NCBI RefSeq assembly: GCF_900156345.1
Contig: NZ_FTPP01000002.1
Location: 310,001-374,000 of the forward strand
From: Pontibacter indicus
GTDB lineage: Bacteria; Bacteroidota; Bacteroidia; Cytophagales; Hymenobacteraceae
Length of the DNA: 64,000 nt
Reading direction: 5' to 3'
This document shows, piece after piece, positions 50,353 through 57,798 of the stretch. Numbering within the stretch: the stretch's first letter is position 1; each line of letters opens with the position of its first letter. The notes beneath the pieces were generated by a model. It did not search any database. It was not told the origin of the DNA and saw only the letters and a program-made list of their open reading frames with translations. A program made the translations under genes and the position numbers.

Positions 50353-50556
50353 CTAACTAAGCAAGCCGTAAATCGTTACAGACACCACAAACCCCAGCAC
50401 CAACAGGAGCGCCACATTCAGGTATACCGGTACCGCTTTGCCTTTCACTTCTTCATAGTTGAAACCTTGGCCGGTAAGCACCATTAATAAGGACAGGTTG
50501 ATGATAGTCAGCACCTTGTTAATGGCGTTCCAGGTATGCTTGATTTCTAAAGTCAT
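50353..50556 (-). CDS. Small two-helix membrane protein
   Basis: This 67-residue ORF starts with a polar segment (LEIKHTWNAIN), then has two hydrophobic helices (VLTIINLSLLMVLTG and YLNVALLLVLGFVVSVTIYGLL). It is a clean, isolated minus-strand ORF with terminators on one side. No family was recognised. Confidence 0.6.
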   Translation of the reverse strand: MTLEIKHTWNAINKVLTIINLSLLMVLTGQGFNYEEVKGKAVPVYLNVALLLVLGFVVSVTIYGLLS

Positions 50557-50663
50557 TTTGTATGTTTTTGCCTAAAAGTACTGTGGTCGAAACTCAGATG
50601 AATGAGAAATTAAAAGGTCCCTATACATAAGGTTTAGCCAAAATACTCATTAATAATTACTCA

Positions 50664-51431
50664 TTATTCCAAAAAGCTACTCATAAAGCCGCCTTCCTTC
50701 TTGGCGTTCTCGCCGTGTGGCATCAGGGCTTGGATCAACTTCTTCACTGGCATGGACTGTAGCCATACCCTACCAGTGCCGCGCAGGGTAGCCAGGAATA
50801 GGCCTTCGCCGCCGAAGATCATCGACTTGAGTCCGCCGGCCTGCTGAATGCTGAAATCTATACCTAGTTCAAAGGCCACTACGCAGCCGGTGTCCACGCG
50901 CAGGGTTTCGTTGTTGAGCTCTTTCTCTACAATGGTGCCGCCCGCGTGCAAGAAGGCCAGTCCGTCGCCGGTAAGCTTCTGGAGGATAAAGCCCTCGCCA
51001 CCGAACAGGCCGGAGCCCAGCTTCTGGTTGAAGTGCATGGCCAGTTTGGTGCCCAGCGCTGCGGCCAGAAAGGCGTCGCGTTGCGCAATGAGTGTGTTGC
51101 CAGCCAGCTGCTGCAGGTCGATGGGCAGGATGGTGCCGGGGTATGGGGCCGAAAAAGCGACCCGGCTCTTGCCGTGGCCACGGTGCGTAAAATGCGTCAT
51201 AAACAGCGACTCGCCCGTAATCAGGCGGCTGCCCATGGACACCAGTTTGCCCAGGAAGCCCTGGCTCGGATTGGAGCCGTCGCCCATTTTAGTCTGGAAG
51301 TCGATGCCCTCTTCCATATAGACCATGGCGCCAGCCTCAGCTATCACGGTTTCGTTGGGGTCAAGCTCGATCTCGAGTACCTGTATGTCGTTGCCGAAAA
51401 TGCGGAAGTCGATTTCGTGTGCGTTTCTCAT
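50664..51431 (-). CDS. TIGR00266/AIM24 family protein
   Basis: This 255-residue cytosolic protein of the AIM24 family has a double-stranded beta-helix. Recognisable stretches are [79 protein letters not shown]-like [13 protein letters not shown] and [26 protein letters not shown]. Its biochemical role is not established. It appears monocistronic. Confidence 0.88.
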   Translation of the reverse strand: MRNAHEIDFRIFGNDIQVLEIELDPNETVIAEAGAMVYMEEGIDFQTKMGDGSNPSQGFLGKLVSMGSRLITGESLFMTHFTHRGHGKSRVAFSAPYPGTILPIDLQQLAGNTLIAQRDAFLAAALGTKLAMHFNQKLGSGLFGGEGFILQKLTGDGLAFLHAGGTIVEKELNNETLRVDTGCVVAFELGIDFSIQQAGGLKSMIFGGEGLFLATLRGTGRVWLQSMPVKKLIQALMPHGENAKKEGGFMSSFLE

Positions 51432-51474
51432 AGTTTTTAGGACTTAGTGTTCAGACAGACAAGATAGCAATTAT

Positions 51475-51843
51475 CTAGTCTTCTTCATCATCCTCGTCCT
51501 CTTCCGCACGGCCTTTTTTTCGGCGTGCTTTTGGCAGGTCCTTGTCGTCCTCGTCATCCGATACGGAGCTGGTGCCTTTCACAAAGTCCTCATCGGTTTC
51601 CTCTACTTCTTCGCCCTCCTCAATGTGAAACTCCTCTTCTTCGCGCTTGGCCCGCTCGGCGGCGTCGCGCTTCACCAGCTTTTTATCCTCCACATTCTTG
51701 TTGAGAAACTCGTTGATCTGGTCGATGGAGTAGTTGGAGATGATTTCACCCTGCTTGTTCACCTTAATTTCGAAACCCTCGAGGTCTTTGTGCACGCGGG
51801 TTTTCTTCTTCGAGTTCTTATTTTCTTTTTTATCCTTAGCCAT
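51475..51843 (-). CDS. Highly charged protein of unknown function
   Basis: This 122-residue protein has a basic N-terminus (KKENKNSKKKTRVHKD), one short possibly folded region (LEGFEIKVNKQGEIISNYSIDQINEFLN) and a long acidic tail (DDEDDKDL...EEDEDDEED). The middle is Lys/Arg/Glu-rich and likely helical. No signal peptide or membrane segment is seen. No family was recognised with certainty. Confidence 0.6.
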   Translation of the reverse strand: MAKDKKENKNSKKKTRVHKDLEGFEIKVNKQGEIISNYSIDQINEFLNKNVEDKKLVKRDAAERAKREEEEFHIEEGEEVEETDEDFVKGTSSVSDDEDDKDLPKARRKKGRAEEDEDDEED

Positions 51844-51924
51844 ACCTTGGGTCTGTTGCTTTCTGAAGTATAAGGCGAAACGGCCAAATAGTTTCAGACA
51901 GGTATAGCGGGCAGGTATAAAAAA

Positions 51925-51952
51925 GGCGGCTACCCCTCTCGGAATAGCCGCC
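51925..51952 (-). terminator. Terminator after gltX
   Basis: Stem GGCGGCTA/TAGCCGCC is followed on the minus strand by a T-run (CCTTTTTTATACC). Confidence 0.8.
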
Positions 51953-51975
51953 CTTGTGCAGGTATAAGGTATAGC

Positions 51976-53517
51976 CTAAGCTGTTGCGTATTGGCTCAGG
52001 GCACTGATGGCAGCATCGATGCGGTTGGCGGTTTCCTCACGGCCGATCACCTCGATGATCTGCATCAGGTCAGGACCCGCCTCGGCACCGGTCACTGCCA
52101 GACGAAGCGCCTGCATCACCTGGCCGATCTTCATGCCATGGCGCTCTAGGATACTTACCAGCAGGTCTTTCACCGTGTCAGCATTGAAATCGCTGAGGGT
52201 AGAAAGCTCGTTGCGGAAGTCAGAGAACACGGCTACCGCCTGGCTGTTCCACTTTTTGGAGGCTACTTTCTCGCTGTACTCGGTAGGTGCCACGAAGAAG
52301 TAAGCTGCCTCGCGCCAGAACTCCTGCGGGAAGCTCACGCGCTCCTTCATCAGGCCGGCGATTTTCTCGGCTTTCTCAGGCGAGCAGGAGATGTTGTGTT
52401 CTTCCAGCGCCTTGAGCAGGTAGCCTGCCAGCTCGGCGTCCGGCTTGGCGCGCAGGTACTGCTCGTTGAACCAACGGGCTTTCTGTATATCGAAACGGGT
52501 GCCGGACTTGCCGATGCGCTCGATCGTGAATTCATTTGCCAGCTCCTCCATCGAGAAGATCTCCTGCTGTGTGCCTGGGTTCCAGCCCAGGAAGGCCAGG
52601 AAGTTGATGAAGGCCTCCGGCATGTAGCCGCTCTCACGGTAACCAGAAGAAACTTCGCTGGTGAAAGGGTCTACCCAACGCAGCGGGAATACCGGGAAGC
52701 CCAGCTTGTCGCCGTCGCGCTTGCTCAGTTTACCATTGCCGTCTGGCTTGAGCAGCAGCGGCAGGTGCGCGAACTCCGGCATGGTGTCTTCCCAACCCAG
52801 GTAGCGGTATAGCAGCACGTGCAGCGGAGCAGATGGCAACCATTCCTCGCCTCGGATCACGTGCGTGATCTTCATCAGGTGGTCGTCCACGATGTTGGCC
52901 AGGTGGTAGGTCGGCATGCCGTCCGACTTCATCAGTACTTTATCATCAATGGCAGAAGAGTGTACCATTACCCAACCGCGGATCAGGTCTTTCAAACGAA
53001 CCTCTTCCTTGCGGGGCACTTTCAGGCGGATCACGTACGGATCGCCGCTCTCGAGGCGCTTCTTCACTTCATCCTCCGGCAGCGTGAGCGAGTTTTTCAT
53101 CGTCATGCGGGTGATGGCGTTGTACTGCGGCGTGGCTACTTTGGCGGCTTTCAGGCGCTCGCGCATTTCGTCCAGCTCCTCAGCCGTGTCGAAAGCGTAG
53201 TAGGCATGGCCGCTCTCGATCAGCTGCATGGCATACTGCATGTACATCGGCTTGCGCTCCGACTGGCGGTATGGCGCATACGGGCCGCCGTTCCATGGGC
53301 TTTCATCCAGCTCAATGCCGCACCACTCCAGCGACTCACGGATGTAATCTTCGGCACCTGGCACAAAACGGTTCTGGTCTGTGTCCTCGATGCGCAGAAT
53401 CATCTTGCCGCCGGTCTTACGGGCCAGCAAAAAGTTGTAAAGGGCCGTGCGGACACCGCCGATATGGAGAGGCCCTGTCGGGCTTGGGGCAAAGCGTACT
53501 CTAACTTCTCTTTCCAT
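51976..53517 (-). CDS. gltX: Glutamyl-tRNA synthetase
   Basis: This 513-residue class I synthetase charges tRNA-Glu. It has RFAPSPTGPLHIGGVRTALYN (HIGH-type motif at the start) and GKLSKRDGDKLG (KMSKS-type, about residue 260). The anticodon-binding domain forms the C-terminal third. It is divergent from yihY and follows no operon partner. The length is normal. Confidence 0.96.
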   Translation of the reverse strand: MEREVRVRFAPSPTGPLHIGGVRTALYNFLLARKTGGKMILRIEDTDQNRFVPGAEDYIRESLEWCGIELDESPWNGGPYAPYRQSERKPMYMQYAMQLIESGHAYYAFDTAEELDEMRERLKAAKVATPQYNAITRMTMKNSLTLPEDEVKKRLESGDPYVIRLKVPRKEEVRLKDLIRGWVMVHSSAIDDKVLMKSDGMPTYHLANIVDDHLMKITHVIRGEEWLPSAPLHVLLYRYLGWEDTMPEFAHLPLLLKPDGNGKLSKRDGDKLGFPVFPLRWVDPFTSEVSSGYRESGYMPEAFINFLAFLGWNPGTQQEIFSMEELANEFTIERIGKSGTRFDIQKARWFNEQYLRAKPDAELAGYLLKALEEHNISCSPEKAEKIAGLMKERVSFPQEFWREAAYFFVAPTEYSEKVASKKWNSQAVAVFSDFRNELSTLSDFNADTVKDLLVSILERHGMKIGQVMQALRLAVTGAEAGPDLMQIIEVIGREETANRIDAAISALSQYATA

Positions 53518-53680
53518 GTATGGTTATTTCAAAAAGGCATTGCAAATGAAGCCACAAAGGTACAAAATAAATTTTCGTTTCTGTAAGGGTTTGGGGTATA
53601 ACCTATACCTGTACGAGGCGCAGGTATAAACATAACCTTTCATCTGCGTATCAGTTTTAGGATAGTATCCGTTCCGCTCC

Positions 53681-54703
53681 ATGCCCCGCAAAACGCTGAA
53701 AAATATTTGGTGCCTGCTCAAGGAGACGACCCTTGAGTTTATCGAAAACAACTCCTTCCAGAAAGGGGCGGCGCTGGCCTATTATACCATTTTCGCGTTG
53801 CCGCCCATTCTTCTGATCATCATCAACGCGACGGGCTATTTTTTCGGGGAACAGGCTGTGTCGGGCGAGGTATACTACCAGATTCGGGAGACGATCGGGG
53901 CGGAGGCGGCTTTTGCGGTGCAGCGCATGGTCGAGAGCATCAACGAGATTACCTCCTTCAACTTTGCCACTGTGGTGATCGTGGTCACGCTCTTCATTGC
54001 GGCTACAGGTGTGTTCGTGTCGCTGCAGGACTCGCTCAACGAGGTATGGTACGTGCGGCCTGCCCCCAAGCGCGGCTATGTTAAGCTGATTCTCGACCGT
54101 TTCCTGTCCTTTGCCATGATTCTGGCCATTGCCATTCTGCTGATCGTGTCGCTGCTGGCCAACACCATCCTGGTTGCCATCGGCGATTTTCTGGAGGCTC
54201 GCCTGGCCGGCTGGATCGTGTACGTGATGCGGGGTGTGAACCTGGTGTCGGGCTTTGTGCTGATGACCTTTATGTTCGGCTGCATCTACCGCTTCCTGCC
54301 CGATGCCAAGATCAAGTGGCGCGACGTTTGGGTAGGAGCCTTGGTTACCTCGCTGCTGTTCGCCATCGGCCGCGAAATCATCGGGCTATACCTGGGCACG
54401 AGCAACATCACGTCTATCTACGGGGCAGCCGGCTCGGTTATCGTGATTTTGCTGTGGGTGTTTTATACCTCCCAGATCATCTTTTTCGGGGCGGTGTTCA
54501 CGTTCGTTTACTCCCGCAAGTATGGCTTTAACATCTACCCCGCCGAGTATGCCGTACGCTTTATCCGGCAGGAGATAGAAGTAGGCCACACCGCCGTGAA
54601 CGCCGAGCCGGGCAAGTTTACGAAGGACATTTATGGCGAGGAGGAAGCGAAGGAAGCAGCGGAGTCGGAAGAGAAGGAGAAGTCAGCGGGGGAGGGGATT
54701 TGA
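53681..54703 (+). CDS. YihY/BrkB family inner-membrane protein
   Basis: This 340-residue protein has six hydrophobic helices. Hallmarks are FQKGAALAYYTIFALPPILLIIINA, VSLQDSLNEVWYVRP, FLPDAKIKWRDVWVGALVTSLLFAIGR and YGAAGSVIVILLWVFYTSQIIFFGAVFT. YihY is of unknown transport function. The C-terminal ~40 residues are Glu/Lys-rich. An attC-like site begins only 4 bp after its stop codon, so a cassette was inserted exactly at the gene edge. Confidence 0.9.
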   Translation: MPRKTLKNIWCLLKETTLEFIENNSFQKGAALAYYTIFALPPILLIIINATGYFFGEQAVSGEVYYQIRETIGAEAAFAVQRMVESINEITSFNFATVVIVVTLFIAATGVFVSLQDSLNEVWYVRPAPKRGYVKLILDRFLSFAMILAIAILLIVSLLANTILVAIGDFLEARLAGWIVYVMRGVNLVSGFVLMTFMFGCIYRFLPDAKIKWRDVWVGALVTSLLFAIGREIIGLYLGTSNITSIYGAAGSVIVILLWVFYTSQIIFFGAVFTFVYSRKYGFNIYPAEYAVRFIRQEIEVGHTAVNAEPGKFTKDIYGEEEAKEAAESEEKEKSAGEGI

Positions 54704-54707
54704 GGGG

Positions 54708-54769
54708 AACGTTTCGTGCATGATGTGAGTGAGGCGTAGCCGAAGCCTAAACCATGCCCTTTGTTACCT
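54708..54769 (-). repeat. attC-like site A (integron cassette 3' end)
   Basis: Read on the minus strand the site has R'' AGGTAAC, spacer AAAGG, L'' GCATG, a 30-nt centre including GGCTTCGGCTACGCC, L' CATGC, spacer ACGAAAC and the R' junction GTT. Reclosing the cassette on its own left end would give R' GTTACCT, the exact complement of R''. The stop codon of the cassette gene lies inside R''. Confidence 0.65.
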
Positions 54770-55357
54770 GCTTTTTTTCTTATTCTTTAAGTATATTTCA
54801 ACCAATCCATTCTTAGCATTCCTTCCATAAACTTCAGGATTAGGAGTGTCATACATTGCAATATTCTGTATGTCTTCCATCTTTAAATCATTAACTAATT
54901 GTCTTGCTTGGTACACCCCTACAGACATACCATCTACAACTACCTGCATGCAATCTTGGCATAAATAGTCACGTATGACAAGCTTTGGAAGATTATCATT
55001 TAAGTTAGCTCTGACTTTAGAAAGAATCCTTTCCTTCTCTTCTTCGGCCTGATTGCTACCCGTACTAAGAACAGTCACATATTTGCAATCATGGTTAAAG
55101 AATGTTGTCTTTGATAAGTCAACAAGCTCAGTAAAAATAATCTGCTGCTTTTCATACTTCTTTAAAGCGCCGTTGATGCTTTTTTCATCATACACTATTC
55201 CTTCAAGGATGTAGATGTCGCACAAGTCTACCTTATCCAAACTTACTCCATACCTTGCTTCAATCAAGCTCTTTATTAATTCAATATTTGCTTTTTGCGC
55301 AACCACAAGATTTAGCTGAAAAGCAACTATCAAAACTATAAGTAGGGCTTTCATCAT
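54764..55357 (-). CDS. Cassette-borne secreted protein with plug-like tail
   Basis: This 197-residue exported protein has a signal peptide (residues 1-20, NLVVAQ). The middle part is helical/beta mixed and unknown. The last ~60 residues (VVVDGMSVGVY, MEDIQNIAMYD, EVYGRNAKNGLVEI) resemble the TonB-receptor plug end, also seen in the rhomboid at 19908. The codon use is AT-rich compared with neighbours, which suggests transfer. The stop lies inside attC-like site A. Confidence 0.75.
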   Translation of the reverse strand: MMKALLIVLIVAFQLNLVVAQKANIELIKSLIEARYGVSLDKVDLCDIYILEGIVYDEKSINGALKKYEKQQIIFTELVDLSKTTFFNHDCKYVTVLSTGSNQAEEEKERILSKVRANLNDNLPKLVIRDYLCQDCMQVVVDGMSVGVYQARQLVNDLKMEDIQNIAMYDTPNPEVYGRNAKNGLVEIYLKNKKKSR

Positions 55358-55370
55358 AATTAGAAATTGC

Positions 55371-55434
55371 AGGTAACGGCTTGTGCAGCCGAAGCCCGAA
55401 GCGTAGCAAGGGTTAAGGCTGCATTGGGTTAGGC
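55371..55434 (-). repeat. attC-like site B (integron cassette 3' end)
   Basis: On the minus strand the site reads R'' GCCTAAC, spacer CCAA, L'' TGCAGCC, a 26-nt centre, L' GGCTGCA, spacer CAAGCC and R' GTTACCT. L'' and L' are perfectly complementary over 7 bp, and R'' fits RYYYAAC. The higA stop codon (TAA) lies inside R''. Length is 64 bp, similar to site A. Confidence 0.7.
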
Positions 55435-55728
55435 TGCGTTTTTCTCAAAGCGCTTTATCGTTTCCAGCTCTTTTTGCTTATTTATCATTTCTTCTTCCAA
55501 ATCATAATCGTCTTGTAGCCCGAGCCAGAACTTAGGGGAATTGCCAAAGTAGTAACTTAATCGTAAGGCTGTGTCTGCTGTTATGCGCCTGTTTCCTTTC
55601 AAAATTTCAGACACTCTCGTTTGAGGTATACCAATGTCCTTTGAAAGCCTGTAGGCTGTGATGTTTAGAGGAACAAGAAATTCTTCTTGCAATATTTCTC
55701 CTGGATGAATATTAGGTAACCGCTCCAT
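55429..55728 (-). CDS. higA: HigA-type antitoxin
   Basis: This 99-residue antitoxin of the HigA/VapI family has an HTH_XRE DNA-binding domain: IHPGEILQEEFLVPLNITAYRLSKDIGIPQTRVSEILKGNRRITADTALRLSYYFGNSPKFWLGLQDDYDLE. It neutralises HigB and represses their promoter. It follows higB by 11 bp, which is the usual toxin-first order. The TAA stop overlaps attC-like site B. Confidence 0.92.
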   Translation of the reverse strand: MERLPNIHPGEILQEEFLVPLNITAYRLSKDIGIPQTRVSEILKGNRRITADTALRLSYYFGNSPKFWLGLQDDYDLEEEMINKQKELETIKRFEKNAA

Positions 55729-55739
55729 TTAATTCTTCT

Positions 55740-56021
55740 TTAGTGGTAATCAATAATTTCTACTTCTGACGCTTGGCCGTTACTCCATTGAAAAATGATT
55801 CTCCATTGGCTGTTTATCCTGATGCTATAAAACTCTTTCAGGTTTCCCGCTAACTTCTCTAATCTGTTGGAAGGAGGGATTCGAAGGTCAGCAATATCTT
55901 GAGAGTTGTGAAGCATTCTAAGTTTGCGCCTGCCGACCGTCTGAATTTCCATAGGCAACTTCGCTACTCTTTCTCCGTTCCAGATTTTTTCTGTTTCCTT
56001 TGACCCGAATGATACAATCAT
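55740..56021 (-). CDS. higB: HigB-type toxin (RelE superfamily)
   Basis: This 93-residue ribosome-dependent mRNA interferase of the HigB (plasmid killer) type has IVSFGSKETEKIWNGERVAKLP at the start and NLKEFYSIRINSQWRIIFQW, the RelE-fold catalytic end. The start at 56021 (MIVSFG) is preferred over 56048 because it matches the family N-terminus. The toxin is first, the antitoxin second. Toxin-antitoxin pairs are common cassette cargo in chromosomal integrons. Confidence 0.92.
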   Translation of the reverse strand: MIVSFGSKETEKIWNGERVAKLPMEIQTVGRRKLRMLHNSQDIADLRIPPSNRLEKLAGNLKEFYSIRINSQWRIIFQWSNGQASEVEIIDYH

Positions 56022-56104
56022 GCTTACCTTATGCGTTACTAACGCCAAAAGTAAGTATAAGGTTTAACACTAAAAAGGTTTATGTTTTTATTCTTTGAAA
56101 TACA

Positions 56105-56111
56105 GCCTAAC
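56105..56111 (-). other. Left boundary of cassette 2 (GTTAGGC)
   Basis: The minus strand reads ACAAGTTAGGCTG. GTTAGGC fits the GTTRRRY core and is the exact complement of R'' of site B (GCCTAAC). No third attC-like hairpin lies upstream, so this could be a degenerate attI or attC junction. Confidence 0.5.
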
Positions 56112-56203
56112 TTGTAGCTAAACAGAATAAACTTACGGTTTTTTGTCGATTTTAACAGAAAACCGCAATCGGATTATCGAACATACTATATATGCACAAA
56201 AAA

Positions 56204-56238
56204 CCTCCAACCCTATCATCAAATGACAGTGTTGGAGG
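56204..56238 (-). terminator. Terminator after ridA
   Basis: Stem CCTCCAAC/GTTGGAGG is followed on the minus strand by TTTTTTGTGC. A GAGGTATAG word overlaps its right arm. Confidence 0.8.
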
Positions 56239-56264
56239 TATAGCATTTGCTAATCAAAGCTTTT

Positions 56265-56645
56265 CTACAAAGCCGCGATACAAGAAATCTCCACATTCAC
56301 ATCCTTTGGCAGGCGGCTCACTTCCACGGTCTCACGGGCAGGCGGGTTGGCGGTAAAGTAGCTGCCGTATACCTCGTTTATTTTGCCGAAGTTACCCAGG
56401 TCTTTCACGAAGATGGAGCATTTGAGCACATTGTCGAAGCCCATGCCAGCTTCTTGCAGAATGGCGAACAGGTTCTTCATAACCTGGTGCGTCTCCTCTT
56501 CAATGGTGCCGCTTACCAACTCACCGCTTTGTGGGTCGAGTGGAATTTGTCCTGAAACATATAAGATGCCGTTATGAAATGTCGCTTGGCTGTAAGGCCC
56601 GATAGCGGCTGGTGCTTTGGCGGAATTGATGATGCTGTGCGTCAT
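56265..56645 (-). CDS. RidA family enamine/imine deaminase
   Basis: This 126-residue RidA/YjgF protein clears reactive 2-aminoacrylate-type imines. Motifs are AIGPYSQATFHNGILYVSGQIPLDP, the mid EAGMGFDNVLKCSIFVKDLGNFGKINEVYGSYF and the C-terminal PARETVEVSRLPKDVNVEISCIA including the conserved Arg. Length and motifs are standard. It is divergent from the next gene. Confidence 0.95.
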   Translation of the reverse strand: MTHSIINSAKAPAAIGPYSQATFHNGILYVSGQIPLDPQSGELVSGTIEEETHQVMKNLFAILQEAGMGFDNVLKCSIFVKDLGNFGKINEVYGSYFTANPPARETVEVSRLPKDVNVEISCIAAL

Positions 56646-56694
56646 AGTCTGATTAGTTTTAATGTGTATCTTTACCCATCAAAAGTACAGAAAT

Positions 56695-57378
56695 ATGCAC
56701 ATACTTGTTTTGTCTGGCGATGAAATGGCCGCTGAGTTCCGGCAGAAGTTTCCCGAGGGGAGCAATGGCAACACCTATACCTTTCTGCACAGCCGCCACC
56801 TCATCGATGACCAGCTGAGGCCGTCTGATATTGTATTTGACTTCCTGCTGCACGAAGAGCCGGAGCGCCTCAGCGACTATCCTCCTGGCCAGATCGTATT
56901 TTGCCAGGCTGCAACAAAACAATTGGCCGCGCTGGTACGCGAGTCAGGTATAGAGAACGCCTGTACGCTGTTCGGCTTCAACGGACTGCCTACCATGCTT
57001 AACCGGCCAGTGCTGGAAATGAGCCTGTACAAGCAAAGCGACACCGAAAAACTGCACCAGGTATGCGAGCAGCTCGGCACAGAGTACCAGGTGGTGGAGG
57101 ATCGGGCAGGTATGGCCACGCCGCGCATCCTGTGCATGATCATCAACGAGGCCTGCTATACCTTACAGGAAGGCACCGCCTCCATTCAGGACATAGACCT
57201 GGGCATGAAGCTCGGCACCAATTACCCGCATGGCCCCTTCGAGTGGGCCAATGCCATAGGTATAGCCAATGTGTATAAAGTGCTGGAGGCGATGTACGAA
57301 GACACCAAAGAAGAACGCTACAAAATCTGCCCGCTGCTCAAGACGAAGTATTTGAGAGGGGAGACGTTTGCGGTATAG
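56695..57378 (+). CDS. Short 3-hydroxyacyl-CoA dehydrogenase family protein
   Basis: This 227-residue protein has the 3HCDH C-terminal domain (RAGMATPRILCMIINEACYTLQEGTASIQDIDLGMKLGTNYPHGPFEWANAIG) after a reduced N-terminal region. The usual Rossmann GxGxxG is replaced by VLSGDEMAAEF, so NAD binding may be lost. ATG 56695 is preferred over 56662, because it begins the hydrophobic strand. It may act as a structural or variant enzyme in fatty-acid breakdown. Confidence 0.8.
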   Translation: MHILVLSGDEMAAEFRQKFPEGSNGNTYTFLHSRHLIDDQLRPSDIVFDFLLHEEPERLSDYPPGQIVFCQAATKQLAALVRESGIENACTLFGFNGLPTMLNRPVLEMSLYKQSDTEKLHQVCEQLGTEYQVVEDRAGMATPRILCMIINEACYTLQEGTASIQDIDLGMKLGTNYPHGPFEWANAIGIANVYKVLEAMYEDTKEERYKICPLLKTKYLRGETFAV

Positions 57379-57748
57379 AGGGATTGTCTGAACCAGGATT
57401 CCCAAGATTAAAGGATTCTCAGGATTTACACAGATGCCGGGTCATCCCCCTACCCCCTTCAAAGGAGGACGAGGTATAAGTTGCATAGCAAAGGCTTGAG
57501 CTATCGAAAATCTTCCCAGTCTTTGGGTGGGGGTAGGGGCCCTCGATAAGGAGCGCTTTGTAGATTTCCGGTGACGCGCAGCGGCATTGCGACGCAGGAG
57601 CAAAGGGAAGATACACAGCGCGATGCCCGAAGACGATGCCCCGCGGCAAGAGCGCTCCAAGGCTGAAGACGAAGCAATTGGTGTAATAGCATTGGATAGG
57701 CCTTAGCTACAAAGCGTATAAAAAAACTGTTTCAAAATATGTGAACAA
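57379..57748. other. Gene-free region, G-run and repeat-like
   Basis: No credible gene was seen in this ~370-bp gap. It contains complementary G/C runs: CCCCCTACCCCCTTCAAAGG near 57446 and GGTGGGGGTAGGGGCC near 57526 can pair. Between them all three minus-strand phases stay open for 60-75 codons without a coding signal. It looks like an intergenic repeat of the Bacteroidota 'CCCCTACCCCCTTCAAAGG' type. Confidence 0.45.
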
Positions 57749-57749
57749 A

Positions 57750-57779
57750 AAAAGGGGAAGCCAGTCAGCTTCCCCTTTT
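57750..57779 (-). terminator. Terminator after glmS
   Basis: A perfect 12-bp stem AAAAGGGGAAGC/GCTTCCCCTTTT has a 6-nt loop. It is T-rich on the minus strand (TTTTTTTGTTC). Confidence 0.88.
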
Positions 57780-57798
57780 CTTTTATACCTACATAAGA

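Larger units (their letters stand above)
54708..56111 (-). mobile_element. Two-cassette integron-like array without integrase (CALIN-like)
   Basis: This AT-rich 1.4-kb island has two ORF units, both on the minus strand, each ending in an attC-like site. Unit 1 begins GTTACCTGC and ends GCAGGTAAC; unit 2 begins GTTAGGCTG and ends CAGCCTAAC. Each pair of 9-mers is complementary, as expected when a circular cassette is cut between G and TT. No intI was found in the window. The units hold a secreted protein and higBA. Confidence 0.6.

Noticed and set aside
53524-53751. 75-codon minus-strand ORF between gltX and yihY
   Set aside because: It overlaps the yihY start and the gltX leader and has no domain or hydrophobic pattern; position fits promoter DNA better.
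56112-56200. Third attC site or intI remnant upstream of higB
   Set aside because: Only a GTTAGGC core is present; no L''/L' pair at the right spacing and no tyrosine recombinase coding sequence was found.
57419-57692. Three overlapping minus-strand ORFs of 63-76 codons
   Set aside because: All three phases are open together, which reflects composition; none has a domain or typical start context.
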